Notes under the pieces: model-generated | What the model saw: only the letters and a program-made list of their open reading frames with translations | Told to the model about the DNA's origin: nothing | The model's database searches: none | Shown: positions 28,201 to 36,700 of the stretch, in pieces | How positions within the stretch are numbered: the first letter of the stretch is position 1 | Layout of the letters: each line of letters opens with the position of its first letter | Made by a program: the position numbers and the translations under genes | NCBI GenBank assembly: GCA_045599645.1 | Contig: JAZRWI010000089.1 | Location: 36,435 to 100,434 of the forward strand | DNA from: RUG334 sp045599645 | GTDB lineage: Bacteria; Muiribacteriota; Ozemobacteria; Ozemobacterales; Ozemobacteraceae | DNA length: 64,000 bases | Direction of reading: 5' to 3'

Positions 28201-30597
28201 AGCAAAAAGATTGTTAACGTTGCTGACGGCACAGATGAAAATGACGCTGTAAATGTTAAGCAGATAAGTCTTACCAGCAATGGCATACATGTAGCAAAGG
28301 GCAACACCTTGAGTGAAAATATACTTTCTCTTGATTCTGCTATTGGTGATATGAGCAGCTTCGGTACTAACAATATTGCAAAGAGCACTAATGTTGCAGC
28401 CAATTTGAAGAGCCTTGATACTGCCATCGGTGATATGAGCGGCTTCAGCACCAGCAATTATTTTGCAAAGAGCTCTAACGTGGCTGATAACCTTAAGAGT
28501 CTTGATACTGCAATCGGTGACATGAGCGGCTTCAGCACCAGTAACTATTTTGCAAAGAGCAATACCAGCGTAGCAACCAACCTGAAGAACCTTGATACTG
28601 CTATTGGCGAACATGCAGCCAGCAGTACCATTCATATTACTTCCGCTGAAAGAGATACCTGGAATGCTAAACAGGATGCTCTCGATGCTAGTCAGACCAG
28701 AGCAATTAATTCTGGTATTACTGCAGACCTGGTAGCTAAATACAATACTTATGTTACTGATTCCGGTCTCAACGCCAATAATAAGAAGATTACAAACCTT
28801 GCTTCCGGAACATCTGATACAGACGCAGTAAGCTTTGGTCAGATAAGACTTACCAGAGATGGCAAATATATTGTAGCAACAGATACCTTGAGCAATAACC
28901 TTCTTGCTCTTGATACTACCATTGGCAGTATGAGCGGTTTTATTACAGATAAAGGTATTGATGCAGGTAACAAGAAGATTATAAATGTTGCTTCTGCAAC
29001 AATAGATTCTGATGCTGTCAACTTTGGTCAGATAAGACTTACCAGAGACGGTAAGTATGTTGTAGCAACAGATACATTAAGCAACAATATTCTTTCTCTT
29101 GATAAGACTCTTGATAACATGAGCGCTTATGTAACTACTTCCGGCCTCAATGCCAATAATAAAAAGATCACTAAGGTGGCTGCCGGTTCAGAAGACACAG
29201 ATGCTGCCAACTATGGCCAGATAAAGAATGCTTATGTTGGCGCAACCTACGACGCTGATACCAACAAGCTTACTTTGACAAAGGTAAACGGTGAAAAGAG
29301 CGAAGTTCAGATAACCTCTTCCAAGGAGCTTGAAAAGAAGGTTAACAAGAACCAGCAGGACATCAAGAAGAATGCTGATGCTATAAAGGCAAATTCTGAG
29401 AATATTGGTAAGAACGCCAGCAATATTGCTAAGAATACAACCAACATCAATAACAATGCTGTTGATATCACTAAGATAAAATCAGATTTAGGTATGGTTT
29501 CAACCAAGGAAAATAAATCTGACGGTAATGGCTGTATTACTATTGGTTCCGGCAATATTGCCAACGGCTTTGGTGACATTACCATGGCTATTGGTAGCGG
29601 CAACAAGGTTTATGGAACTAATTCCATAGCTATAGGCTACGGCCACGAAGTAACCGGTAATAATTCAGGTGCTTTCGGTGACCCGACCTACATTAAGGCA
29701 GACAATGCCTATGCTATTGGTAACAACAATAATATCAGCGGTAATGGCAGCTTTATTGTTGGTAACAACAGCAATGTAAGCGGTTCAGACAGTTTTGTTG
29801 TTGGCACAAAGAGCAAGGTAACCAAAGAAAACAGCTTTGTTGTTGGCAGTAATAGCACTGTAAGCGGTAAGAACTCAATTGCCATAGGCAGCAATGCTGT
29901 TGTTGAACACAATAACGCTGTAGCTCTTGGTGAAGGCTCAAAGACCTATGCAGATAACAGTGTTTCTGTTGGCACCAAGGAAAAGCAGCGTGTTATCCAG
30001 AATGTTGCATCAGGCACTATGGATACAGATGCAGTAAACTACGGCCAGTTGAAGGATTACGTTGCTAATAACAGTGCCGGTGCAGCTGAAATGAACCAGA
30101 TTAATAAGAACTTTAACAGACTTGATAACAAGATTAACAGCGTCGGTGCCGGCGCAGCAGCTCTTGCCAGTCTCAGACCTATTGACAGTGACAAGGATGT
30201 TAAGTGGAGTGGCGGTATCGGCTATGGTAACCTTCATGGCAAGTCCGCAGCCGCTATTGGCGTATTCTACAGACCGTCACCTGATGTTGTCTACAGTGTT
30301 GGCGCTAACGCCGGCGGTGAAGACAACATGGTTAATGCTTCTATCAACTTCGCTTTCGGTCATGTTGACAGAAACAAGGATGGAAAGATTATAAAGGCAA
30401 GTTCTGGTGACAACAAGAGAATTAATGCCCTTGCTGAAGAAAACGAAGAGCTCAGGGCAATGCTGGCTGACCAGAACGTTAAGCTCTGTGTTCAGGACGC
30501 AAAGCTTAATGCTCAGACCAATAAGATTAACAATCAGGATGTCAGAATCAGACAGCTTGAACGTATGATCAAAAAAATGTCAGAAAAAGGAAAATAA
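16228..30597 (+). CDS. Giant trimeric autotransporter adhesin (YadA-type), first of pair
   Basis: About 4,790 residues, a type Vc surface adhesin. I chose the ATG at 16228 because its charged N-region aligns with that of the paralogue at 30798; ATGs at 16210 and 16249 are alternatives and none has a strong ribosome site. A signal peptide ends near ...SFAAAP (residues 42-45). Most of the protein is Hep_Hag/YadA-head repeats of about 14 residues (pattern GxxNxAxGxxSSAxG). Four neck/HIM modules of the type ASGxxxTDAVNYGQ sit near 1600, 2405, 3450 and 3930. A coiled-coil stalk (about 3960-4430) leads to a short head and the YadA anchor (about 4635-4715), which forms the trimeric barrel. Unusually, about 75 residues of coiled coil follow the anchor. 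Its length is extreme for the family. No frameshift is present. Confidence 0.93.
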   Translation: MDICRHKMQKDKKYRIRADIKKRAMALAVALSVFLQSTTVSFAAAPTFGAGSGTNSTAAGVNNTADGANSTAVGLGNTANGSHNVAVGSTNNADGTYTAALGTYNNINGYESNAIGDDNNVTGSHTNAIGSRNTTDANNSNAIGSYNKAMAENSSAFGYKNTANGENSVAFGFANLAEIGSSTAIGVSNTANGDESSALGFSNIATGSLSSAIGAENIADGNYSSAFGGHNKANGILSNAFGYFNEVNGYTNVAMGSNNTASGSYASAMGTFNKIYYGHESNAIGDDNTASGTRTNAIGSYNQTYANYSNAIGTQNNTNGEYASAFGAENTAGGEYSSALGYHNTASGYFSSAVGSENKAYADYGSAIGVYNYVNQESASALGYKNTSSGLESSAMGAENTASGETSSAIGNKNSAEGVNASSVGVENTAAAFSSAVGYFNKAVGGNSFAFGGYNEANGNFSSAFGIGNDAFGRDSTAMGSENAATGNKSLAIGYANNREFIPILSILSPVDAIDTGENSTAVGYVNVAIGTNSSALGYMNRTEGENSTAVGYKNSSAGLRSSSIGYNNVASGTNSTAVGYSNNAHDSMSAAMGTGNEAIGEFTSAIGSSNYVKGYESNAIGDDNNALGMNSNAVGSHNEVYDNNSNAIGTGNYIEGENSSAFGTENEVILSNSSAFGLSNSVSGEKSNALGYKNEVLTNDSNAIGSLNKSKGGLSSAIGYSNEASGYMGTAVGYGNSAFANGSSALGNANQANSYESSAIGAKNIAKGPQSSAFGASNTALLSYSTALGYNNIANAEYSNAFGNVNRANSDYSSAVGVGNIANGYFSSAFGANNIAEGDYSNIFGIDNEAWAENSTAVGYVNVTSGANSSAFGAENAAGGDYSTAVGYKNEVTNKHSIALGSLNSVAAMQSSAIGYKNVVSAYEGTAVGNYNEARDVSAGAFGYSNKAIGEESYAFGGYNEAHGGLSSAFGYTNIVKGESGSAFGYTNTANGDYSSAFGFSNTAEGESGSAFGNSNIANALESSAFGFNNVSEGESGSAFGNSNNASALGSSALGNANKASGENSSAVGTNNVSMGVESTAIGNFNESKAESSSAVGYGNIATGLSTVAVGAYNEAIGTDSIALGKDNISYLENSVAIGLSNQAFEEDSSAVGGYNNALGDISNAFGNTNNALGDFSQAFGGWNIASGSSSTAFGMSNYSGGDYSVAMGFGNNSAYDEDDFVGGVIATYASGHLSTAVGINNVATGARSIAVGFQNFSDAESSSAVGYKNTVAGDASNGFGSLNEVSGDYSSAVGYQNALNGANSNAFGLTNDLTGEYSNAFGANNTVNNDYATAIGTWNDASGEYSSAVGYSNTVSDSYNSAFGSNNIVSENYSSAFGYQNTISGGSSNALGYKNTVSGIYSNAVGAYDYVGGNYSTAIGYGNNSELNSYCFPTSLIDSGDYSSAIGFNNISSGEYSSAFGSENKATDGQASAFGHANEATGYESSAFGAYNEAPADFGNAYGYSNIASGEDSNAFGDCNEASGDFSSAFGYDNKAIEEGSNAFGYGNQANGAYSIALGAENQANADYSVAIGYQAVSTEENTVSFGHSIGDAKPYGTYSDELNSRLVHVASGTANTDAVNYGQVKSGFASATYNASTKKLTLKSIDGTSSELIISNDGGDLDLSLIKNSLGLLDDKPNTINSSGSIAIGSENTSGVAGKRSIAIGIANSSTGSYSVALGSQNDVSGLNGTVVGHENTSNGAYSNAFGYNNTASGNESNSIGSNNLASGNQSSAFGYENVAVATLSNAFGYDNYVTGESSSAFGVSNTATGTNSSAFGYNSHADGYRSSALGYNNLAGSANTIAIGSSNIAFSESSIAIGVSNIASGASSIAIGADNKSNGESSVAFGSGNITNAIYSVAFGGWNVASGTLSSVFGVDNITEGQHSVALGVGNNAKDYNFDDPSAGIVTTYSSGERSTAVGVNNVATGTRSTAVGYQNFSDGDSSTAFGYQNYALGKNSSASGNGNIASGSYSNAFGSKSKTSGSYSSAFGYSNAATGTNANAFGSNNNVSGNQSSAFGVFNAVTAGSSGAFGFDNRAYSDRSNAFGYQNTASGSQSSAMGFKNIAVGDNSSVFGFENYATGPNSLAFGYQNLTDAEKTSAFGFQNSALGSGSVAFGHANKSIGEDSNAVGSDNIATGTKSSAFGYSNKSEGNDSSAIGYDNYAKAEHSSAFGSDNVATGTKSNAFGYSNYADGDYSAAFGTGNYAIGSKTTAIGHSNITLSDYSTAVGYKNTANGTDSVAVGYKNTTNGTDSVAVGYQNTASERYDSAVGYKNTSSGAYSSTFGNANTASARGSNAIGYRNIAEGQYSSAFGAESHAIANGSLALGYQSVAKDVNTVSFGHAADDLDVDGTAYGTDKYSKLVYVASGSANTDAVNYGQIKSDFASATYNAANNKLVLKSVDGTTSELTITSDAVDNDLSLIKNSLGLLDAYPNTINSSGSIAIGSRNVSGTSADTAIAIGIGNKANADKAIALGYENEVSGSSGTSYGHNNVVSGNNGLAVGDKNQAKSDYSSAVGYENIASGANSTALGRTSKALSQYATAVGYNNTASGNSSNAVGKGNSASADNSNAFGNSNTSSGNNSSSFGNDNSALGWDSIAMGNKNQARSDYSVAIGYENIASGASSTALGRSSKALNQSATAVGYNNTASGNSSAAVGFGNQALGSNSGAFGRGNTASGSLANAFGYNNLASGSDTTAFGNGNQATGGASNAFGYHNTASGNSSTAMGSGNTASGSVSTAVGYGNIASNSYSSAFGYQNKAYGQGSSALGYGNQALGTDGAAVGFNNIASGSNSSAFGVSNIASGSGNAAFGNNNKALGGGSDALGLGNTASGNNSSAIGTGNTAAGTYSVAMGYSNTVTGQGSSAVGWTNTVSGQDSNAFGFRNEALGVNSNAYGKMNKALGSTSSAYGYENTATGSNGSAFGFSNDAFGAGSNAFGYDNTATGSNSSAFGYQNFSDGNYSTALGYKNKALSQSTTAVGYGNNVTGNEGSAFGYSNTIESAGATAVGHVNSALGMGSSAIGSGNTANTAGTTAVGQNNSASGSSANAIGNANTTSGTRSNAFGSGNLASGEGSNAFGIDNKVTGSYGSAFGYSNKSNSNSSAIGYFNEANGISANAFGYQNKSGGWYSSAFGFANIASGENSVSFGYKNDSYGNNSVAMGYTNSSLAADTVAVGFFNEASVASSTAMGLSNTVAAASGTAVGIGNRVTGDNGSAFGLNNTLSGKDGSVFGKNNTATGDSATVIGSNNTGNGNNGTAVGYGNLSDNIYASAIGSCNIADGEETSAYGFSNQASGDGSNAFGSYNSTNGYYASAFGDSNVSSGEESNAFGSYNKANVDYSNAFGYRNIASGVYSSAIGSQNQAKGDYSLALGYQAVANNENEVSFGHSATDLDVSGTAYGSAKYSQLTYVASGAADTDAVNYGQIKGAYASATYNASSKKLVLTSVDGTTNELIISNESADLDLDLIKNSLGLLSTNPNTINSSGSIAIGSLNHSGTSPDKLGIAIGVSNSATGSGSVALGFSNSNNGYYAVTLGNNNEVTYSYDSAVGYQNKASNAYSSAFGYNNTANGIYSSAFGGSNTASGYQSSAFGSSNKATGHYTSAIGYRNTASGPNSSAFGFDNTAHATYSVAIGYTNNAWDNESSAFGYKNNAYQQGDNAFGHNNIASGSYSSAFGSDNVATGSHSSAFGFGNVTNGSQSLVAGYSNKVYGANSSAIGKSNTVMKDNSVALGSDNNVYGNLSSAIGYKNTAYEMCSNAVGQLNTASGTHANAFGSDNVATGSYSSAYGYYNYSDGSDSSAFGYNNYSLGNNSTAVGYKNQTSALESTAVGSLNKAKGSYSTAIGAQNQANGNYSTAIGYQAVANDDNTVSFGHAATDLDVNGTAYGTAKYSKLTYVASGTADTDAVNFGQIRVARDGKYVVATETLSNNVLSLDNAINGMSTYVTATGLNADSKKIVNVADGTDENDAVNVKQISLTSNGIHVAKGNTLSENILSLDSAIGDMSSFGTNNIAKSTNVAANLKSLDTAIGDMSGFSTSNYFAKSSNVADNLKSLDTAIGDMSGFSTSNYFAKSNTSVATNLKNLDTAIGEHAASSTIHITSAERDTWNAKQDALDASQTRAINSGITADLVAKYNTYVTDSGLNANNKKITNLASGTSDTDAVSFGQIRLTRDGKYIVATDTLSNNLLALDTTIGSMSGFITDKGIDAGNKKIINVASATIDSDAVNFGQIRLTRDGKYVVATDTLSNNILSLDKTLDNMSAYVTTSGLNANNKKITKVAAGSEDTDAANYGQIKNAYVGATYDADTNKLTLTKVNGEKSEVQITSSKELEKKVNKNQQDIKKNADAIKANSENIGKNASNIAKNTTNINNNAVDITKIKSDLGMVSTKENKSDGNGCITIGSGNIANGFGDITMAIGSGNKVYGTNSIAIGYGHEVTGNNSGAFGDPTYIKADNAYAIGNNNNISGNGSFIVGNNSNVSGSDSFVVGTKSKVTKENSFVVGSNSTVSGKNSIAIGSNAVVEHNNAVALGEGSKTYADNSVSVGTKEKQRVIQNVASGTMDTDAVNYGQLKDYVANNSAGAAEMNQINKNFNRLDNKINSVGAGAAALASLRPIDSDKDVKWSGGIGYGNLHGKSAAAIGVFYRPSPDVVYSVGANAGGEDNMVNASINFAFGHVDRNKDGKIIKASSGDNKRINALAEENEELRAMLADQNVKLCVQDAKLNAQTNKINNQDVRIRQLERMIKKMSEKGK

Positions 30598-30600
30598 AAC

Positions 30601-30719
30601 TTAGGTATTAAAACTTAGGTATTAGGTATTAGGTATTAGGTATTAGGTATTAGGGATTAGGGATTAGGGATTAGGGATTAGGGATTAGGGATTAGGTATT
30701 AGGTATTAGGGGTTAGGAG
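30601..30719. repeat. 7-bp array (TAGGTAT/TAGGGAT) between the adhesin genes
   Basis: About 17 units of TAGGTAT and TAGGGAT with a 7-bp period begin three bases after the stop of the first giant gene. Confidence 0.9.
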
Positions 30720-30733
30720 GCCCCAACCCCTAA
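30706..30733 (+). terminator. Stem-loop at the end of the 7-bp array
   Basis: TTAGGGGTT (30706-30714) pairs perfectly with AACCCCTAA (30725-30733) around a 10-base loop. It could end transcription of the first adhesin gene, though no T-run follows. One arm is the terminal array unit. Confidence 0.45.
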
Positions 30734-30744
30734 TACTTGACCCC

Positions 30745-30765
30745 GCTGCCTGAGAATCGGGCAGC
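30745..30765 (+). promoter_or_regulatory. Small stem-loop in the leader of the second adhesin
   Basis: GCTGCC (30745-30750) pairs with GGCAGC (30760-30765) across nine bases. It is 33 bases before the start codon of the second giant gene and just ahead of an AT-rich TATATAGTA stretch. It may be a leader hairpin; the role is unknown. Confidence 0.35.
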
Positions 30766-30797
30766 ATATATAGTATCTGTATACAAGGAAGTAGCAG

Positions 30798-33700
30798 ATG
30801 TTGTGCAAAAGAAAAAGAGAATTTAATCAAAAATTCTGCTTTAAAAGGGATTTGAAGAGCAGAATAGTAGCTATTACTGTTGCGTTGTCTGTTTTTTTAC
30901 AGACGACAACAGTTTCCTTTGCTGCTGCTCCGACAATAAACAATGGCTCTGGCATTGACAGCACCGAGGCTGGTGTTGATAATATTGCTTTTGGCGATTA
31001 CAGCAGCTCCTTTGGCTATATGAATGTTGCAACAGGCTCGAACAGCAGCGCTTTTGGTTATAAGAATTTTTCTGATGGCAGTGGCAGCGTGGCTTTGGGC
31101 TTTTCTAATCTTGCTGCAGGTTATTCAGCAATAGCAGTTGGTAGTGGTAATGTCGTTGAAGGCTATAACGGAACTGCTTTTGGCTTTGGGAATAAATCAC
31201 TAGATGTATATAGCAATGCAGTTGGAGCTAGCAATATTGCTAAGGGCGAAGAAGCCAGCGCCTTTGGTTTTACTAACCAGGCAAATGGTGGTGGCAGCAA
31301 TGCTTTTGGTTCTAACAATATTGCAAATGGTGATTATTCCAATGTTTTTGGGGATTCTAATACCGCTGATGGCAAAGAAAGCAATGCTATTGGTTATAAT
31401 AACAATGCAACAGGCAATAATAGTATTGCTATAGGAAGTGGGAATACAACTAGTCTTGATTCTAGTATCGCGGTTGGGGTTTCTAATGCTGCAAGTGCTA
31501 ACTATGCCAGTGCTTTTGGTTTTTCTAACTATGCAAAAGCCAGTGGTAGCAATGCTTTTGGGAAAGGCAATATTGCCTCTGGCACTTTTAGCAATGCTTT
31601 TGGTGTTGAAAACAAGGCCATAGGCAATAATAGCAGTGCGTTTGGCTCTAACAATGAAGCAGTTGGTGAAAAAAGCCTGGCTGTAGGTTACGAAAACCAT
31701 TCGAATGGTTTATATAATTCTGCTTTGGGATACCAGAACTATTCTAATGGAGATAACAGCTTAGTTGCCGGTTATGGTAACAAGGCTAATGGTAAAAACA
31801 GTTATGTTATTGGTTTTCAAAACATTGCTGATGGTGAAACAGATATTGCATTAGGTAGCTTTAATGAAGTTTATGCCACAGACACTTATGTTTTCGGTAG
31901 TTATAATTATGTTGAAGAAGGAAACAATAATGTTGCTCTTGGTGAATATAATGACATTTTATATGGCGAAAACAACACTCTGGTAGGCCATTACAATAGC
32001 GCTGCTGATGGTGATGATAATGTTGCTGTAGGTAGCAATAATAGAACAAAAGGTAATAATAATATTGCAATAGGCAATATGAACAATGCTGTAGATAACA
32101 GTATTGCAATAGGCTATCAGAATAACTACAAGGGCTACAATAGCTCTACTCATAGACATGAATTCTATACACCTGGTGCAAACAGCACTTCGGTCGGTTA
32201 TAAGAATGTCGCAACAGGCACCAACAGCAACGCTTTCGGTTATGCTAATATTTCAACAGGCGATAACAGCAGTGCCTTTGGTAATCAAAATACTGCATCT
32301 GGATCATACAGCAGCACCTTTGGTTATAATAACGCTGCTGATGGAACTTTCAGTTCTGCAATAGGGGTTGGTAATATTGCTCTTGGCACAGAAGCCTTTG
32401 CTTTCGGTAGTGGTAATGATGCCATCGGTTATATGAGCACTGCCATGGGTCATCATAACGAAGTTCCGGCCAGTTACGGCATTGCCATCGGTTACATGAA
32501 TAAATCCCGTGATGAATATGGTGTTGCCATCGGTGTTTATAATGAGGCTAACGGAAACATCAGCAATGCTATTGGTGGCTACAACAGAGCCTATGGTGAA
32601 CTAAGCAGTGCTTTTGGTAGAGACAACGTTGCTTCTGCTGCAAACGCCAACGCCTTTGGGCGAAACAATAATGCAATGGGTGAAAACAGTAGCGCCTTTG
32701 GTTATAACAATACTGCTACAGATTCCAACAGCAGTGCCTTCGGGTATAACAATACTGCCAATGGCATTAATTCCAGCGCCTTAGGTTCTTCCAATACTGT
32801 AAATGGTCAGGAAAGCACTGTTATTGGTTATTGGTCAAAAGTTACTGGTAATGCATCCACCGTTGTTGGACGTGCTAGTAATGTAACAGGCAATAATAGC
32901 AATGCTTTTGGTTACTACAACGTTGTTACTGCTTCTTTATCAAGTGCTATAGGCAGTAGCAATGTGGCTAAGGGATATATCAGTAATGCTGTCGGCTGGA
33001 GCAACAACGCTAACGAAGAAGGCGGTCAGGCCTTTGGTGGTTATAATACAGCAGATGGTAACCGCAGCAGCGCCTTTGGTTATTGGAATATTGCTACAGG
33101 TAGTCAAAGCAATGCTTTTGGTTATTATAACAAGGTTAATAATAACAATAGTAATGCTTTTGGGAATGGCAATAACATCTATAGTAGCAGCAGCAATGCT
33201 TTCGGTAGAGCTAATACTGCTTCTGGCAGCTATTCCAATGCTTTTGGTTCCGAAAATAAAACTTATGGTAGCAATAGCAATGCTGTTGGTCATTCAAACG
33301 AATCAATAGGCTCTAAGAGCAGTGCTTTTGGTTACGATAATACAGCTACCGGCAGTAACAGTAGCGCTTTCGGGTATGCGAATAAAGCTGAGGGCTCGAA
33401 CAGCAATGCTTTTGGTAATCAGAATACGGCTGGCGGTATTTATAGTGTTGCTGTTGGTTACAATAACTCAGCCATGAATGAAAAAAGCATCGCTTTTGGG
33501 TATGGCAGCATCGCATCTGCTGCTTACACTACGGCCATCGGTTATCAGAATAAGGCCATGGATTTCGGAAGTGTTGCCATTGGTTCTGGCAATGAATCAT
33601 ACAATAATCATACTATAACCATGGGTAAAAATAATATTGCTACAGGCGGTGTTGCTGTTGGTAGCGATAATAAGATAATCGGGGCGATTGCTTTTGGTTC

Positions 33701-36700
33701 AGGCAATACAGCTACGGGCACATCAGGAAGTGCGATTGGTTATAATAATATTGCTATAGGTGAAAGAGGCACCGCTGTTGGTTATGTGAATAAAGCAACG
33801 GCTGGTTGGACCACTGCTGTTGGTTATCAGAATGAAGCTAATGGTTTTACAAGCAGTGCCTTTGGTTATAAGAGTATAGCCAATGGCGACTATAGCAGTG
33901 CTATAGGTAAGGAAAATCAGGCTCTTGGCAATAGCAGCAGTGCTTTTGGCAATAGCAACACTGCTTCTGGTTCCTTCAGTAATGCTTTTGGCTATAATAA
34001 TATAGCCTCTGCTTCTGATACTAACGCTTTTGGTGAAGGTAACAAGGCTTTAGGCAGTTATAGCAGTGCTTTTGGTAGAAGCAATACTTCATCTGGTAGT
34101 AGCAGTACTGCTTTTGGGGTTGATAATAAGGCTTCAGCCGCAAATAGTCATTCTTATGGCGGTTCAAACCAGGCCTTAGGCGAAAATAGTAATGCCTTCG
34201 GTTTTACAAACCAGGCAACAGGCCTGAACAGCAGTGCTTTCGGCAAGGAAAACAAAGCCATAGATAACAACACAAGTGCTTTTGGTCTTTGCAGTGTTGC
34301 TTCAGGTACTGGTAGTAACGCTTTTGGTTTTTATGATGTTGCTTCAGGCAGCGATAGTAATGCCTTTGGTAAAAGTAATAATGCTTTGGGTAACAGCAGC
34401 AATGCCTTCGGTGGTGGTAATACTGCTTCAGGTGGAAACAGCAGTTCATTCGGTGTTGGTAATACTTCTTCAGGTTCTGACAGTAGTGCTTTTGGTTTCA
34501 GAAATCAGGCAACAGCTCTTAACAGCAGTGCTTTTGGTAAGGAAAATAAAGCTATTGGTTTGTATACCAGTGCTTTTGGTTATAGCAACACTGCTTCTGG
34601 AACCTTTGGCAATGCCTTTGGCTATGGAAATATTGCTTCAGGCTCAGACAGCAACGCCTTTGGTAAAGAAAACAAGGCTTTGGCAGAAAACAGCAGTGCC
34701 TTTGGTAAAGGCAATACTGCATCTGGTGGAAGCAGCAATGCTGTCGGTAGTGGAAATCAGGCATTAGAAGGCAACAGCAATGCTTATGGCACAAATAACA
34801 AGGCCAAAATAGAATATAGTAGTGCCTTTGGTTGCAGCAATACTGCAGATGGCAAATTTGGTAATGCTTTTGGTTATCTCAACTCTGCTTCAGGTTTTGA
34901 CAGTAATGCTTTTGGTAAAGAAAACAGAGCTCTTTCAACAAACAGCAGCGCCTACGGTAAAGGCAATGTTGCTTCCGGAACAAGCAGTAATGCCTTTGGT
35001 CTGACTAATGTTGCTTCTGGTGATAACAGCAATGCAGTTGGTGGAAGCAATTATGCCTTATACGGTGGCGGCAATGCTTTTGGCTCTGGCAACTATGCTT
35101 CATCTACAAACGCTAATGCTTTCGGCCGCGATAACAAAGTTTATTCCCCATATACTGATGCTTTTGGCTCTGGCAATGTGGCATCAGGAAGCTTTGCCAA
35201 TGCTTATGGTTATAACAACATTGCTTCTGGCGTAGACAGCAACGCCTTTGGTAAAGACAATAAAGCTCTTGAATCAAACAGCAGTGCATATGGTAGAAGC
35301 AATACTGCTGAAGGTATTTATAGCAATGCTTTTGGTTATGGCAATACAGCATCAGGCAGTAGTAGCAGTGCTGTCGGTCGTGAAAATTATGTGGTAGGGA
35401 CAGAAAGCAGTGCTTTTGGTAGTGGTAATAAAGCTTACAATAGTTTCAGCAGTGCTTTTGGTCAGAACAATTTGGCTACAGGTAGTTACACCAGTGCTTT
35501 TGGTTGTCAGAATGTTGCTTCTGGCGCGAAAGCAGTAGCCATGGGTATCAAGAATGTTTCTGACGGTGAAAATAACGTATCTGTCGGTAATAATAACAAA
35601 GCCAATAATTATAATTCTAATGCTTTAGGTATCGATAACACATCTTCAGGCAATAAGAGCAATGCTGTTGGTGTTGCTAATATCTCTACAAGAAGTGAAA
35701 GCAGTGCTTTCGGTAACAACAATAAGGCTTATGCTGATTACAGCAGCGCCTTTGGTCATAATAATACTGCTTCAGCTACTTATAGCAGCGCCTTTGGTCA
35801 TGACAATACTGCTTCTGGATCAAACAGCAGTGCTTTTGGTTACAGCAATATGGCTGCTAGTAACAACAGCAGTGCCTTTGGTGGTAAAAATCAGGCAACA
35901 GGTCTCAATAGCAGTGCTTTTGGTTTAAACAATATTGCTTCCGAAAACTATAGCAGTAGCTTTGGTCAGGGAAATTCTGCTTTGGCTGGTAGCAGCAGTG
36001 CTTTTGGCCGTGGTAATATTGCCTCAGGTTTTGATAGTAGTGCTTTTGGTAGAGAAAACAAGACAATGGGTAGCGATAGTTCTGCCTTTGGTAGAAGTAA
36101 TACTGCTTCTGGCTCTAAAAGTGTTGCATTTGGTTACGGCAATACCGCTTCGGGTGCTTCCAGTATAGCTATTGGTAGCGGCAATGTGGCTAATGACAGC
36201 GATGGCAGCGCTTTTGGTTATAATAATATTTCAACAGGTAACAACAGCAGTGCCTTTGGTTATAGCAATAATGTTTCAGGCATACAAAGTAGCGCTTTTG
36301 GTGCTTCCAATAAGGTAACCGGCGGTTTAAGCAATGCCTTTGGTTATGGCAATATTGCTTCAGATACATATACTAGCGCATATGGTTATATGAATGCAGT
36401 AGAAGGTAATAACAGCAGCGCCTTTGGTTATCGCAATACAGCTTCAAAAGCTACTGCTATCGGTATTTCCAATATCTCACAGGGTGGCAGTGCTGCTTTG
36501 GGTAGTAATAACATAGCCACAGGCTCCAGTAGTATTGCCGTTGGTTTGAACAACAAATCACTGGCTCAGAATACAAGCACCTTTGGCTCTGACAATATTG
36601 TTACCGGGAACATTGGTAATGCTATTGGTAGTAGCAACAAGGTATCCGGTTCAAGCGGCAATTCTTTTGGTAGTAGTAATGAAGTTACCAGCTCCTGGAG

